Assembly: GCF_000165125.1 (NCBI RefSeq)
Contig: NZ_AEIU01000075.1
Coordinates: 62,001 to 126,000 of the forward strand
Origin: Vibrio caribbeanicus ATCC BAA-2122
GTDB taxonomy: Bacteria > Pseudomonadota > Gammaproteobacteria > Enterobacterales > Vibrionaceae
DNA: 64,000 nt
Direction: 5' to 3'
The notes beneath the pieces are model-generated. The model ran no database searches. It saw nothing but the letters and a program-made list of their open reading frames with translations, and had not been told where the DNA came from. Numbering within the stretch: the first letter of the stretch is position 1; each line of letters starts with the position of its first letter. Position numbers and translations under genes: made by a program. Positions 28,466 to 38,621 of this stretch are shown one piece after another.

Positions 28466-29755
28466 ATGACAAGAATCATCGTTGTAGGTGGTGGAGCAGG
28501 TGGTTTAGAGTTGGTAACAAAGCTCGGGCGAACTCTAGGCAGAAAAGGTCGTGCTGAGGTTACATTAGTCGATCGTAAAGCAAGTCACCTTTGGAAGCCA
28601 TTATTGCATGAGGTCGCAACAGGCTCTTTAGATGAGGGTGTGGATGCGATTAGCTATCGTGCCCATGCTAAAAATCACCATTTTGATTTTCAAATGGGCA
28701 GTTTAGAAGATATTGATCGCGAGAGGAAGTCGATAACGCTGAGTGAGTTGAAAGACGAACATGGTGATTTATTGATGCCCAGTCGTGAGTTGGAATATGA
28801 TATTTTGGTATTAGCTCTTGGCTCAACATCGAACGACTTTAATACTCCAGGTGTCAGAGAACATTGTATTTTTCTCGATAGTCCAGAGCAGGCAAGCCTG
28901 TTTCGCAGCGAGATGAATAATCAATTTTTGAAACTACATGCAAATCATGGCAACGGTACAGTAGATATTGCGATTGTTGGTGCAGGTGCAACGGGTGTTG
29001 AATTGTCTGCTGAGCTCCATAATGCTGTCAAAGAATTGCACAACTATGGATTCGGTGATTTAGATTCTAGCAAACTCAACGTGAATCTGATTGAAGCTGG
29101 TGACAGAATACTCCCTGCTCTTCCCACTCGTATCTCATCAGCCGCTCATCAGGAATTAACTCAGCTCGGCGTTAATGTACGAACTTCGACAAGAGTTACT
29201 CAAGCTGATGAAAATGGTTTAGTCACTCAGAGTGGAGAAAAAATCGCCGCTCAAATAATGGTATGGGCTGCAGGGATTAAGGCACCTGATTTTATCAAAG
29301 ACATAGGTGGCCTAGAGACTAATCGCATTAACCAGCTTGTGGTTACCGAGGCTTTACAGACCACCAAGGATGAAGATATTTTTGTCATTGGTGATCTTGC
29401 GGAGTGCAAACAACCTGATGGCTCATTTGTTCCTCCACGCGCGCAGGCTGCCCATCAAATGTCATCGCACACATTTAGAAATATTGTTGCCAAGCTAAAT
29501 GGAAGAGAGATAAGGCCTTATATATATAGGGATCATGGATCTTTAGTTTCTTTGAGCCGCTTCTCTACAGTTGGGAGCTTGATGGGCAACTTAACTAAAG
29601 GATCGATGATGATCGAGGGTAGGATTGCACGCGTGGTTTATATATCCTTATACCGCCTTCACCAGATGGCGCTACATGGTATGTTTAAAACTGGCTTAAT
29701 GATGTTAGTTGGACGGATTAACCGCGTGTTGAGACCCAACTTAAAATTACATTAA
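28466..29755 (+). CDS. ndh: NADH dehydrogenase, type II (non-proton-pumping)
   Basis: A 429-residue single-subunit FAD-containing NADH:quinone oxidoreductase on the cytoplasmic face of the inner membrane. The FAD-binding motif GGGAGGLEL (8-16) and the NADH-binding [14 protein letters not shown] are both intact; [10 protein letters not shown] is the family late FAD motif. Amphipathic C-terminal helices provide membrane attachment. The ATG at 28466 has GAGGAAAT upstream; the in-frame TTG at 28451 overlaps that ribosome site. Same order after thiK as in E. coli apart from missing nagZ/ycfP. Confidence 0.96.
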   Translation: MTRIIVVGGGAGGLELVTKLGRTLGRKGRAEVTLVDRKASHLWKPLLHEVATGSLDEGVDAISYRAHAKNHHFDFQMGSLEDIDRERKSITLSELKDEHGDLLMPSRELEYDILVLALGSTSNDFNTPGVREHCIFLDSPEQASLFRSEMNNQFLKLHANHGNGTVDIAIVGAGATGVELSAELHNAVKELHNYGFGDLDSSKLNVNLIEAGDRILPALPTRISSAAHQELTQLGVNVRTSTRVTQADENGLVTQSGEKIAAQIMVWAAGIKAPDFIKDIGGLETNRINQLVVTEALQTTKDEDIFVIGDLAECKQPDGSFVPPRAQAAHQMSSHTFRNIVAKLNGREIRPYIYRDHGSLVSLSRFSTVGSLMGNLTKGSMMIEGRIARVVYISLYRLHQMALHGMFKTGLMMLVGRINRVLRPNLKLH

Positions 29756-29764
29756 GTTGGAATC

Positions 29765-29793
29765 GCGCTGAACTATGTTTACTAGCTCAGCGC
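29765..29793. terminator. Hairpin between ndh and a convergent acetyltransferase gene
   Basis: GCGCTGAACTA (29765-29775) and TAGCTCAGCGC (29783-29793) pair with one mismatch. T-tracts are weak on both strands, so it is a probable but not strong terminator. Confidence 0.6.
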
Positions 29794-29800
29794 TGTTTAC

Positions 29801-30337
29801 CTATTGTATAACAGAGTAGACGGCGCCAGTTCTCGCTTTTCCGTTATGAATGAAACGATTTCTGGCTAACGTTTCAAAGACGCCACCGCAAGCTAATATT
29901 AGTTTTTGGCTTGCGGTGTTTTCAGGATCACACACGACCTCAACTCTTGTAAGACTCAATTCGGCAAAGCAGAACTCAAGTAGTACTTTTACAGCATTGA
30001 TTCCTAGCCCAATCCTCTGATGTTCATCTGCTATCCAATATCCGATACTCGCCATATTGAATGTATGATAAACCTCATTGATTGCAACCATGCCGACTAG
30101 AACAGAGTTGTCTCGAGAGAAAACCCCGAATCCATATGCTTCGCCTTTTATCCAGCTAAGGCGCGTCGCTTTTACGAATGCCTCAGCCTCGTGTTGGCTA
30201 AAATCAGCGTGACACCAGTCGATCCAAGGATAAAGGCTCGGTGAGTGATTAATGCAGTGCGCGAGTTGTTGAGACTCATCAATTCTGATGAGTCTTAGGA
30301 TAAAATTCTGGGTAACAATTTGGAAATCTGGAGACAT
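29801..30337 (-). CDS. GNAT-family acetyltransferase, RimJ/RimL-like
   Basis: A 178-residue acetyl-CoA-dependent N-acetyltransferase of the Acetyltransf_3 type. It has the opening LRLIRIDESQQLAHCIN, the middle IGYWIADEHQRIGLGINAVKVLLEF (acetyl-CoA pyrophosphate loop, here QRIGLG) and NTASQKLILACGG late in the protein. Such enzymes acetylate ribosomal protein N-termini or small molecules; the actual substrate cannot be told. It lies downstream of csiV on the same strand with an 11-base gap, so probably co-transcribed. Confidence 0.85.
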   Translation of the reverse strand: MSPDFQIVTQNFILRLIRIDESQQLAHCINHSPSLYPWIDWCHADFSQHEAEAFVKATRLSWIKGEAYGFGVFSRDNSVLVGMVAINEVYHTFNMASIGYWIADEHQRIGLGINAVKVLLEFCFAELSLTRVEVVCDPENTASQKLILACGGVFETLARNRFIHNGKARTGAVYSVIQ

Positions 30338-30348
30338 AGCAAATTAGT

Positions 30349-31119
30349 CTATTGGTTGACACGTCGTACTTGGATAAGTACTCCCATTAAGGGGTGGTCA
30401 AGATAATGTGTCTCGTTACTCCTCATGCGCCTTTTTTGGTCCATTCTGAAGGTTTGTAAAAACTCCTCTTCATGGATGGAAGGGGCAATTTCCTCCATCA
30501 TTCCAACGTGAGTAACTTGATTGTTAAACGATGGCTGAATATTTGACTCGTTGAATTCTTGAGGCAAGAAACCTAGTGACCTAGTTCCAGGTGCCTTTAA
30601 ATCAAGTTCCAAATCGGCATAGAGATAATGTTCTACAAAAATTTGAAGTTTACCTTCAAGCTGTGGGATTGGTTTAGGAATACTCTGTTCCGTGATTCCT
30701 TCATTTGAAACCGCTGGCGTATTTAAACGAATAGTGCCATCTTCATTGAAACGTTTTGAAAAATCTTTACCTGCTTTTATATGGAATGAGGGGGAACCAT
30801 ATCGACCTTTATCCCCTTGTCGCCAAGCCTTGTGCATCAGGACCTTAAAACCAGCATGTTGACTCAACTTTGTAACTTGATCGTTAAGTTTATATTCTGA
30901 TGCAGGAAGCATAACCACCCCTTTACGAGCTCGGTAATTTGAGTCATTTAATGAGCCCGAATTTTTAAACTCTATGCTCGGTAAATTTTGTGGCCATGAT
31001 TCATTGGTCTTTTCTGCGTCAATAGCACGCTTAAAAATGACGACTTCTATATCAAACTGACGCTCAGCCAACGCTGGCATCGCAAATAGCATGAATAATA
31101 AAGGAACCAGTATTTTCAT
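30349..31119 (-). CDS. csiV: Peptidoglycan-binding cell-shape protein CsiV
   Basis: A 256-residue periplasmic protein with a signal peptide ending PALA before ERQFDIEVVIFKR. I recognise it as CsiV, shown in V. cholerae to bind peptidoglycan and act with LpoA for PBP1a-dependent wall growth. The start at 31119 is chosen because it begins the signal peptide and has GGAG 5 bases upstream; the frame stays open 28 codons further into mfd. It sits just downstream of mfd, as I recall for V. cholerae. Confidence 0.85.
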   Translation of the reverse strand: MKILVPLLFMLFAMPALAERQFDIEVVIFKRAIDAEKTNESWPQNLPSIEFKNSGSLNDSNYRARKGVVMLPASEYKLNDQVTKLSQHAGFKVLMHKAWRQGDKGRYGSPSFHIKAGKDFSKRFNEDGTIRLNTPAVSNEGITEQSIPKPIPQLEGKLQIFVEHYLYADLELDLKAPGTRSLGFLPQEFNESNIQPSFNNQVTHVGMMEEIAPSIHEEEFLQTFRMDQKRRMRSNETHYLDHPLMGVLIQVRRVNQ

Positions 31120-31168
31120 TACATCTCCATCTTGAGGCCCCGAAGGCCTCATTGTTTCTATTTTAACG

Positions 31169-34100
31169 CTAAAGTGCTGGCACGAGGTTTTTTTGAAAAT
31201 CACCTAGCGTGTCTGTAACAAATTGAATTCGTTTACGCCTATCTGTTAATGGTACCGTAAACTTAAACTTGGTTGGGCCGTCCATCGCAAATTTTTGCGG
31301 TTGAGATTGCAATAGTTTAACCAAGTATACAGGGTTAATGTCAGCATCGGGGTAAAATTCTACGAAGCCACCTTTGTCATGCGCTTCTATTTTATTAACT
31401 TTTAGTGATGCCGCTTGGAGTTTGAGCTTAGCGACCGATAGAAGGTTTTCTGCTGCATCTGGTAGCTTCCCAAAGCGGTCAATCAACTCAACCTTAACAT
31501 CTGCTAAGGTATCGCTGTCTGCTATACCTGCGATTTGTTTATACATTGAAAGGCGAGTATTAATATCCGGAATGTAGTCATCGGGAAGTAAAGCCGGAAT
31601 GCGAAGCTCAATTTCAGTTTGCTCTCGTAAGAGATCGTCCAATGAAGGTTCCTTGCCGTTTTTGAGTGCTTCTACGGCTTGCTCAAGCATTTCCATATAA
31701 AGAGTAAAACCAACCGATTGGATTTGACCACTTTGCTCATCCCCCAATAGTTCTCCTGCTCCCCTAATTTCTAAGTCATGGGTTGCGAGGGTAAACCCAG
31801 CACCTAAGTCTTCAAGTGATGCAATAGCATCAAGTCGCTTGATTGCGTCTTTAGTGATAGCTTTGGGGTGAGGAGTTAATAAGTAGGCATAAGCCTGATG
31901 ATGGGAGCGTCCAACACGGCCTCTGAGCTGATGCAGCTGTGCTAGCCCTAGGTTATCTGCTCTGTCCATGATAATTGTATTGGCTGTTGGGACGTCGATA
32001 CCAGTTTCGATAATGGTTGTACACACCAGAAGGTTATATCTTTGGTGATAAAAGTCGTTCATTATCTGTTCTAACTCTCGTTCCCGCATTTGACCGTGAG
32101 CGAAAGTAACCCGTGCTTCTGGAATGAGTTTTTCTAATTCACTTGCGACTTTCTCTATCGTCTCAACTTGGTTGTGTAGAAAATAGACTTGACCACCACG
32201 CATGATCTCTCGTAAAGCCGCTTCTCTAACTACAACATCATCTTTTTGACGAACAAACGTTTTTATCGCGAGTCTGCGTGCTGGAGGGGTCGCAATTATC
32301 GATAAATCACGCATGCCGCTCATCGCCATGTTGAGAGTTCTTGGTATCGGAGTTGCTGTAAGCGTTAGTATATCTACGTCTGCCCTCATCGATTTCATTT
32401 TTTCTTTTTGACGTACTCCAAAACGGTGTTCCTCGTCGACAATTAACAAGCCCAGATCTTTAAATTTAATATCGTTTGAGAGAAGTTTGTGTGTGCCAAC
32501 TACTAGGTCGACTTTACCTGCTTCTATGTCCTCTAAAATACGTTTTTGCTCTTTCGCAGTTTTGAATCTTGAAAGTACTTCAACACGAATGGGTAGATTT
32601 GCAAAACGGTCTCGGAAGTTTTCGAAATGTTGTTGGGCAAGAAGGGTAGTAGGGACCAGAACGGCAACCTGTTTACCATTGTCCGTTGCAACGAAAGCCG
32701 CTCTCATCGCAACCTCTGTTTTCCCAAATCCGACATCCCCACAAACGAGTCTATCCATTGCTTTTGCTTGGCACATATCAGACATGACAGCATTAATTGC
32801 CATAGCTTGATCGTCAGTTTCTTCGAAAGGAAAACCTGCTTTAAATGTTGCATATTGACCTCTATCGAGCTGAAATTGAAAACCCGGTTTGAGTTCTCGC
32901 TTGGCATACACATCTAGAAGTTCTGCGGCGACATCTCTGACTTTTTCCGCTGCTTTTCGCCTTGCTTTTGACCACGACTCACTACCCAATTTGTGTAGCG
33001 GCGCACTGTCTTCTGCTCCACCAGAGTATCGACTTATAAGGTTTAGGGCTGCTACCGGAACATATAGTTTGGCCTCATTTTGATATTCGAGTGTTACATA
33101 CTCAGTGGTGATACCGCCAACTTCTAATGTTTGCAGTCCTGTATAGCGGCCGATACCGTGATCGATATGCACAACGGGCTGTCCTGGCTTGAGTTCCGCA
33201 AGATTCCTTATAACCGAATCACTGTTTGTTGCTTTACGTCCTTTTCGTCGACGTTGAATGACTCTATCACCAAGTAAATCGCTCTCACAAATCAATGCAA
33301 AATGGATGTGTTTTGCGACAAATCCATGTTCTGCTGAGCCAATAATTAATGAATATTTTGAGTCACTATTTAATGCTTGTTGCAGACTATCAGTGATCTC
33401 TGGGCGAAGATTAATTTGGCTCATGAGTTCGAGAAGTGCTTCTCTTCGGCCCTCAGATTCGACGGAGAATACCACTTTACCTGCAAAACTCTCCCCAAAC
33501 TCTTGTAAGGCCGATAGCGGGTTATTGTTTTGGTGTTTAACTCGCAGATCTGGGAGCCTATCGACTTCTAAGTTATGCTTCCCAGATTTTTCTTCATTGA
33601 TTACATCAGTAGATAGTTGAGCTTGTGGAAAATCTTTTAAACGTTTGTAAAGCTGATCTTTTTTCAACCATAGTTGGTCGGGAGGGAGTAATGGACGAAG
33701 TGGGTCCACTTTCCTTTGTTCGTACCTGTAGTCAACGTCATTTAGGAAAGTCTCCATCGCAGACTCTATATCGCCAAGGACAATCATCAGGCTATTATCG
33801 GGTATGTAGTCGAAAAGCGTCTCTGTCGTTTCAAAAAAGAGTGGTTGCCAGTATTCAATGCCTGCTGGCCACACTCCTTTTGATACCTGCATATAGACAG
33901 ATTCTGGTTCTCTTCGAGCTTCGAATCGCTGTCTCCAACGAACACGAAAATCTTCAATCGCACTTTCTGTCGTAGGGAATTCATGAGCAGGCAACAGCCT
34001 GATTTCGTCGGTCTCCGTGAGTGAACGTTGATTTTCTGGGTCAAAGGTTCTTATACTGTCAATCTCTTCGTCAAAGAAATCAACTCTAAAGGGGGTGTCG

Positions 34101-34633
34101 GAACCCATGGGGAAGAGATCCAAAATCGAGCCTCTGGTCGCATATTCTCCCGGGCCAAACACTTGTTCAACGTGTCGATATCCTGACTTTTCGAGCTGTA
34201 TCTTTAATTTGTCTAACGAGAATAAATCTCCAACCTTTACCATAAGCGTGTGTTGTAATAAGAACTCTCGTGGGGATTGGAGTTGAAGTAATGTGTTAAT
34301 AGGGACAACTGTTATGCCTTCAGATTGAGTAGGCAAATGGTAGAGATGGGATATCCTGTCGGAAATAATTTCTTGATGTGGCGAGAAACTATCGTAGGGT
34401 AGAGTCTCCCAATCGGGAAATAAGGATACCGATTGATCAGTAAACTGCTCAAGTTCATGAGTAATTTTGAGCGCACTTTGCGGGTCCGGTACGACCAGCA
34501 GAGCGTGAGCATTGTGAGACTTTGCCAGCTCAGAGATGGCAATTGGAAGGCTCGAGCCAATGAGGTTACCAAATTGTTTTTTGTCTCCAGCGGTTGAAGG
34601 ACTCGCCAGATTAAATAGAGTTTTTTGAGTCAT
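31169..34633 (-). CDS. mfd: Transcription-repair coupling factor Mfd
   Basis: A 1154-residue DNA translocase that removes RNA polymerase stalled at lesions and recruits UvrA. Order: UvrB-homology region (1-about 350), RNAP-interaction CarD-like domain (PVVHIDHGIGRYTGLQTLEV), superfamily 2 helicase motor with Walker A GDVGFGKTEVA, DEEH box in LLIVDEEHRFGVRQKE, TATPIPRTLNMA and the GRVGRSHHQAYAYLL motif, and a C-terminal TRCF domain. Length equals the usual 1150 or so. The start codon follows the PilZ gene stop by 9 bases, so the two are probably co-transcribed. Confidence 0.98.
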   Translation of the reverse strand: MTQKTLFNLASPSTAGDKKQFGNLIGSSLPIAISELAKSHNAHALLVVPDPQSALKITHELEQFTDQSVSLFPDWETLPYDSFSPHQEIISDRISHLYHLPTQSEGITVVPINTLLQLQSPREFLLQHTLMVKVGDLFSLDKLKIQLEKSGYRHVEQVFGPGEYATRGSILDLFPMGSDTPFRVDFFDEEIDSIRTFDPENQRSLTETDEIRLLPAHEFPTTESAIEDFRVRWRQRFEARREPESVYMQVSKGVWPAGIEYWQPLFFETTETLFDYIPDNSLMIVLGDIESAMETFLNDVDYRYEQRKVDPLRPLLPPDQLWLKKDQLYKRLKDFPQAQLSTDVINEEKSGKHNLEVDRLPDLRVKHQNNNPLSALQEFGESFAGKVVFSVESEGRREALLELMSQINLRPEITDSLQQALNSDSKYSLIIGSAEHGFVAKHIHFALICESDLLGDRVIQRRRKGRKATNSDSVIRNLAELKPGQPVVHIDHGIGRYTGLQTLEVGGITTEYVTLEYQNEAKLYVPVAALNLISRYSGGAEDSAPLHKLGSESWSKARRKAAEKVRDVAAELLDVYAKRELKPGFQFQLDRGQYATFKAGFPFEETDDQAMAINAVMSDMCQAKAMDRLVCGDVGFGKTEVAMRAAFVATDNGKQVAVLVPTTLLAQQHFENFRDRFANLPIRVEVLSRFKTAKEQKRILEDIEAGKVDLVVGTHKLLSNDIKFKDLGLLIVDEEHRFGVRQKEKMKSMRADVDILTLTATPIPRTLNMAMSGMRDLSIIATPPARRLAIKTFVRQKDDVVVREAALREIMRGGQVYFLHNQVETIEKVASELEKLIPEARVTFAHGQMRERELEQIMNDFYHQRYNLLVCTTIIETGIDVPTANTIIMDRADNLGLAQLHQLRGRVGRSHHQAYAYLLTPHPKAITKDAIKRLDAIASLEDLGAGFTLATHDLEIRGAGELLGDEQSGQIQSVGFTLYMEMLEQAVEALKNGKEPSLDDLLREQTEIELRIPALLPDDYIPDINTRLSMYKQIAGIADSDTLADVKVELIDRFGKLPDAAENLLSVAKLKLQAASLKVNKIEAHDKGGFVEFYPDADINPVYLVKLLQSQPQKFAMDGPTKFKFTVPLTDRRKRIQFVTDTLGDFQKNLVPAL

Positions 34634-34642
34634 AATTTTTAT

Positions 34643-35209
34643 TTATTTGTCGCGATCCAGTGAGCGCTGACGGAGGAGTTTCTGTTGTTGATGTAACGCA
34701 GCTTTGATGAGTAAGTCTTCATCAAGCTCTCTCAGTAGGTCATATTTTACCGTAACTAAATACGCATCATCTACTTTTTCGATCTGAGATACGTGACCGT
34801 AGCAATATACAGCTGCCGCTGGGTGCTCTAAAAATAGCTTTGCTCTGACTTTTTGGTCGAGATCTAATTGTTCTGGTGAAAAATAAGTAAATTGACTGGC
34901 CCCAAAAGAATGTGTCTGAAAACGCATCGAGGGATCGTCTTGTTGAGAAAGCATAAAAGTAAGTAGTAAATTGAGTTTTGAGTTCTGGTTATCGAGTAAC
35001 TGAACAACGTGTTTGAAGTCACTATTTTTTAACTCATTTCGTGCAGCGTCATTGAGGAGGTCAAGATTACTAAATTCACTTGCAACGATAAAAGGCGCAG
35101 GAATCTCAGCCTCAAATTTTTCGACGCTCGGGAGTGAAAAGTTGACAGTCATCACTTCAACGTTAACGGTCATTGTGTGATTGACAGTAAAAAATTCTTG
35201 TTCAGACAT
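34643..35209 (-). CDS. PilZ-domain protein with degenerate c-di-GMP motif
   Basis: A 188-residue protein corresponding by position (immediately upstream of mfd) to the V. cholerae PilZ protein VC1885. The C-terminal half has a PilZ-like beta pattern (MRFQTHSFGASQFTYFSPEQ, KVRAKLFLEHPAAAVYCYGHVSQIEKVD). The canonical RxxxR motif is not recognisable and the D/NxSxxG motif appears only as THSFGASQ, so direct c-di-GMP binding is doubtful. Likely a partner protein in motility or biofilm signalling, but function is unknown. Confidence 0.7.
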   Translation of the reverse strand: MSEQEFFTVNHTMTVNVEVMTVNFSLPSVEKFEAEIPAPFIVASEFSNLDLLNDAARNELKNSDFKHVVQLLDNQNSKLNLLLTFMLSQQDDPSMRFQTHSFGASQFTYFSPEQLDLDQKVRAKLFLEHPAAAVYCYGHVSQIEKVDDAYLVTVKYDLLRELDEDLLIKAALHQQQKLLRQRSLDRDK

Positions 35210-35389
35210 TCTAGATTCCTTCTATATTACCTTTGATTATCGTTATCTCTGACGGGTAATCAAGGTATCTAGTTGTTTATTTGTTATTTTAACGGCTAAT
35301 TGGCAATTAAACACTACAACCATTGTAAATTAATAGGTAAAGTACGGTTCATCCCAAGTGCTCTTATGTCCCAAAGTTGATAGTTAATT

Positions 35390-36598
35390 ATGCTTCATTC
35401 AGTATCTGCCTTTATAGGCTTGCGTTATCTTAGGGGAGGATCCGACGACAAATTTAGTCGTTTTGTCTCCTACATGTCTACAGCGGGAATTACAATTGGT
35501 GTTATGTCGCTAGTAACCGTTCTTTCGGTAATGAATGGGTTTGAAGCTCAATTAAAAAACCGGATTCTCGGGGTTTTACCTCAGGCTGTTATTTCCCAAA
35601 ATAATGACAAAACTGACATGTCGCCATTGCCTCCCAAATTTGTCTCTCAATTTCCATCGATACAGGCCCCTGAGCCAATAGTTAAAGGTGAAGCAATCAT
35701 ACAAAGTGCCGATCAGATTAGTGCTGGGATAATTATCGGTATTGATCCATCAAACAGCGATCCGATAAGTCGCTATTTGATTGCAGGTAAGCTCGTAAAT
35801 CTTGAAGCAGGGGAATATCGAGTGTTTCTCGGCCACTCGCTGGCACGTGCTATGGGTATCTCTGTGGGTGAAAGTGTAAGATTGATGGTTACTAGCGCAA
35901 GTCAATATACACCGTTAGGTAGAATACCTTCTCAAAGACTCTTTAAGGTTGCTGGTATCTATAATACAGGTTCTGATATTGATGGACAGTTAATGGTGAC
36001 ACATATACAAGATGCAGGTCGACTGATGGGATTTAGCTCAAAAACTATATCAGGTTGGAGGTTGTTTTTTGAGGATCCTTTTTCCGTTAGTGAGTTGAGC
36101 AAAAAGACGCTACCAGAAGGGTGGAAGTGGCAGGATTGGAGAGCTGAAAGAGGGGAGTTGTTCCAAGCAGTTAAAATGGAAAAACACATGATGGGTTTGA
36201 TGCTAGGTTTGATTATTGCGGTAGCGGCCTTCAATATCATTTCTGCTTTGATTATGGTTGTGATGGAGAAGCAGTCTGAAATTGCAATACTTAAAACTCA
36301 AGGTATGAGTAATCATCAAGTGCTCGCTATTTTTATGTTTCAAGGTGCAAGTAGTGGGATCGCTGGTGCCGTTCTAGGGGGTATATTGGGTGTTATTTTG
36401 TCTCTTAACCTTAATCTAATTCTGTCTTTTGTGGGCGTAGCACTTTTTTCAAACGGGGGACAATTACCCATTCTAATAGAACCGAGTCAGATTCTTATTG
36501 TGATAATACTTGCTGTCCTACTAAGTTTAGCAGCAACATTTTTTCCTTCCATTCGTGCATCTTCAGTGAAACCGGCAGAGGCTTTAAGGTATGAGTAA
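35390..36598 (+). CDS. lolC: Lipoprotein-releasing ABC transporter subunit LolC
   Basis: A 402-residue inner-membrane protein of the FtsX/MacB permease type. It has one N-terminal membrane helix (about 25-48), a large periplasmic domain (to about 265) and three C-terminal helices. It opens [17 protein letters not shown], typical of LolC/E. With LolD and LolE it extracts outer-membrane lipoproteins and hands them to LolA. lolD starts inside the last codons (8-base overlap), showing tight coupling. No strong ribosome site is visible upstream of the ATG. Confidence 0.95.
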   Translation: MLHSVSAFIGLRYLRGGSDDKFSRFVSYMSTAGITIGVMSLVTVLSVMNGFEAQLKNRILGVLPQAVISQNNDKTDMSPLPPKFVSQFPSIQAPEPIVKGEAIIQSADQISAGIIIGIDPSNSDPISRYLIAGKLVNLEAGEYRVFLGHSLARAMGISVGESVRLMVTSASQYTPLGRIPSQRLFKVAGIYNTGSDIDGQLMVTHIQDAGRLMGFSSKTISGWRLFFEDPFSVSELSKKTLPEGWKWQDWRAERGELFQAVKMEKHMMGLMLGLIIAVAAFNIISALIMVVMEKQSEIAILKTQGMSNHQVLAIFMFQGASSGIAGAVLGGILGVILSLNLNLILSFVGVALFSNGGQLPILIEPSQILIVIILAVLLSLAATFFPSIRASSVKPAEALRYE

Positions 36599-37274
36599 TA
36601 TTCTTCAGTGCCACAATTTATTTAAAACTTACAATGATGGTGCGATTGATACTCAAGTATTAAACGGGGTGAGTTTATCGCTCACGAAGGGTGAGTTAGT
36701 CTCCATTGTTGGTTCGTCAGGTTCAGGTAAAAGTACTTTGCTCCATATTTTGGGGGCATTGGATACCCCGAGTTCTGGCAATATCTCTTTTCTTGGAGAG
36801 GACCTAGGTGCCTTAAGTATGAATCGTCAAGCTAAGCTACGTAACCAACACCTAGGCTTTGTGTATCAGTTTCATCATTTATTGGCAGACTTTAGTGCGC
36901 TAGAGAATGTTGCAATGCCCCTATTAATAGGGGGTGAGAAGCTATCACAAGCCAAACTGTTAGCAAGAAAATTGTTGGAAAAAGTTGGGCTTGGACACCG
37001 AATTGAGCATAGGCCAGCCGAGTTGTCGGGAGGGGAGCGCCAGAGGGTTGCGATCGCGCGAGCACTTATTAATCGTCCTGCGTTGGTGTTAGCAGATGAA
37101 CCAACGGGAAATCTCGACTATAGCACCGCATTGTCTATTTATGATTTGATGCGAGAGCTTAACCAAGAGTCAGAAACTGCTTTTCTTGTCGTAACACATG
37201 ATAACGATCTCGCTGATAAAATGGAGCGAAAACTTCATATGAAGGATGGTCGTTTGCTTGGAATTGGAGATTAG
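36591..37274 (+). CDS. lolD: Lipoprotein-releasing ABC transporter ATPase LolD
   Basis: A 227-residue ABC ATPase powering LolCE. Walker [10 protein letters not shown] at 41-49, signature LSGGERQR from 145, Walker [12 protein letters not shown] (Asp169-Glu170) and the switch His in VVTHDND. The family-specific Q-loop region [10 protein letters not shown] is present. It overlaps lolC by 8 bases and precedes lolE by 3. Confidence 0.97.
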   Translation: MSNILQCHNLFKTYNDGAIDTQVLNGVSLSLTKGELVSIVGSSGSGKSTLLHILGALDTPSSGNISFLGEDLGALSMNRQAKLRNQHLGFVYQFHHLLADFSALENVAMPLLIGGEKLSQAKLLARKLLEKVGLGHRIEHRPAELSGGERQRVAIARALINRPALVLADEPTGNLDYSTALSIYDLMRELNQESETAFLVVTHDNDLADKMERKLHMKDGRLLGIGD

Positions 37275-37277
37275 TCG

Positions 37278-38522
37278 GTGTTTAAATCTCTGTCACTATT
37301 GATCGGATTCCGTTTTAGCCGCGCAAGGCAAAGAAATAAAATGGTTTCTTTTATCTCTATGTCTTCGACCATTGGTATAGCGGTCGGTGTTGCTGTCATT
37401 ATCATTGGGCTGTCAGCAATGAATGGTTTTGAGCGAGAATTAGAGAACCGAGTGTTGTCTGTAATTCCACATGGTGAGCTTGAGGGAGTTCGCGGTCCCA
37501 TTTCCAATTGGAACTCGATTATTGAGCAATCAGAGCAGCACCCTGAGGTCGTTGCGGCGGCACCCTATGTAAAGATTACCGCTCTAGCTGAAAAAGGGAG
37601 CTTACTTAAAGCGATTGAAGTTAGGGGAGTCGATCCCAGTATGGAGCGCGGTGTCTCTGATATTCCTAACTTCGTTACGAAGAATGCTTGGCAAAATTTA
37701 AAAGCGGGAGAACGACAGATTATTTTAGGCAAAGGTGTTGCTGAGAAGTTATCGGTAACGACCGGGGATTATGTGAGTTTGATGATCCCAACTAAAGGGG
37801 CGATTCAAAAAGTTCAATCTCTTAAGAGAGTAAGATTAAAAGTCATCGGACTTTTATCATTGAACGGACAAATCGACCATAGCCTTGCTTTGATTCCAAT
37901 TGCTGATGCACAAAAGTACTCTAACTTCGGTACCAGTGTTACCGGCGTTGCTCTAAAATTCAAAAACGTTTTGAAGGCCAACTCTATACTCAGAGAAGTT
38001 GGAGGCACGCTTGATACTTATGTCTATTTAAAAAGCTGGCAACAAAAATTTGGCTTTCTTTATCGTGATATCCAACTTGTTCGCATCATTATGTATTTAG
38101 TCATGGTGCTTGTTATTGGTGTGGCTAGTTTCAATATTGTGTCAACATTAATGATGGCGGTTAAAGATAGAGCATCAGATATTGCTATTCTCCGTACGAT
38201 GGGGGCAAACAACCGCTTAATAAAGAAAGTATTTATGTGGCAGGGCATTCTATCAGGTGTGATCGGTAGTCTTTTTGGGAGTATCGTCGGTATGCTTATC
38301 GCCTCAAATTTAACTTATATTATCACCTGCATCGAAGGGGTCATTGGGCATAAGTTTCTATCAGGAGATATCTACTTTGTTGACTTCTTACCTTCTAAGC
38401 TTGAGCTAAGTGATGTAGCACTTGTTTCGATGACCGCGATTGCCTTGAGTCTCGTCGCTACTTTTTACCCTGCCTCTAGAGCCAGCAAGCTACAGCCTGC
38501 AACGGTTTTAAGTTCAAAATAA
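37278..38522 (+). CDS. lolE: Lipoprotein-releasing ABC transporter subunit LolE
   Basis: A 414-residue partner to LolC with the same topology: helix at about 24-47, periplasmic domain, then three C-terminal helices. It begins at a GTG just 3 bases after the lolD stop. FKSLSLLIGFRFSRARQRNKMVSFIS is the characteristic LolE opening. It binds lipoproteins laterally before transfer to LolA. Last gene of lolCDE; a hairpin follows. Confidence 0.95.
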   Translation: MFKSLSLLIGFRFSRARQRNKMVSFISMSSTIGIAVGVAVIIIGLSAMNGFERELENRVLSVIPHGELEGVRGPISNWNSIIEQSEQHPEVVAAAPYVKITALAEKGSLLKAIEVRGVDPSMERGVSDIPNFVTKNAWQNLKAGERQIILGKGVAEKLSVTTGDYVSLMIPTKGAIQKVQSLKRVRLKVIGLLSLNGQIDHSLALIPIADAQKYSNFGTSVTGVALKFKNVLKANSILREVGGTLDTYVYLKSWQQKFGFLYRDIQLVRIIMYLVMVLVIGVASFNIVSTLMMAVKDRASDIAILRTMGANNRLIKKVFMWQGILSGVIGSLFGSIVGMLIASNLTYIITCIEGVIGHKFLSGDIYFVDFLPSKLELSDVALVSMTAIALSLVATFYPASRASKLQPATVLSSK

Positions 38523-38528
38523 ATATAC

Positions 38529-38549
38529 ATGGGCTCGTTGAGAGCCCAT
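38529..38549. terminator. Hairpin after lolE
   Basis: ATGGGCTC (38529-38536) and GAGCCCAT (38542-38549) pair perfectly around GTTGA. There is no T-tract on either strand, so termination is uncertain; it may protect the lolCDE mRNA end. Confidence 0.5.
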
Positions 38550-38621
38550 TGTAATCGTCCTTGATAAACTTATGTTTTTCACATTAGAGAGCATGAGTTA
38601 CAAATAACGATATTCTTCTGT

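Noticed and set aside
28288-28557. 89-codon frame overlapping the start of ndh
   Set aside because: No ribosome site, no recognisable family, and it runs into ndh in a different frame; more likely part of the ndh leader.
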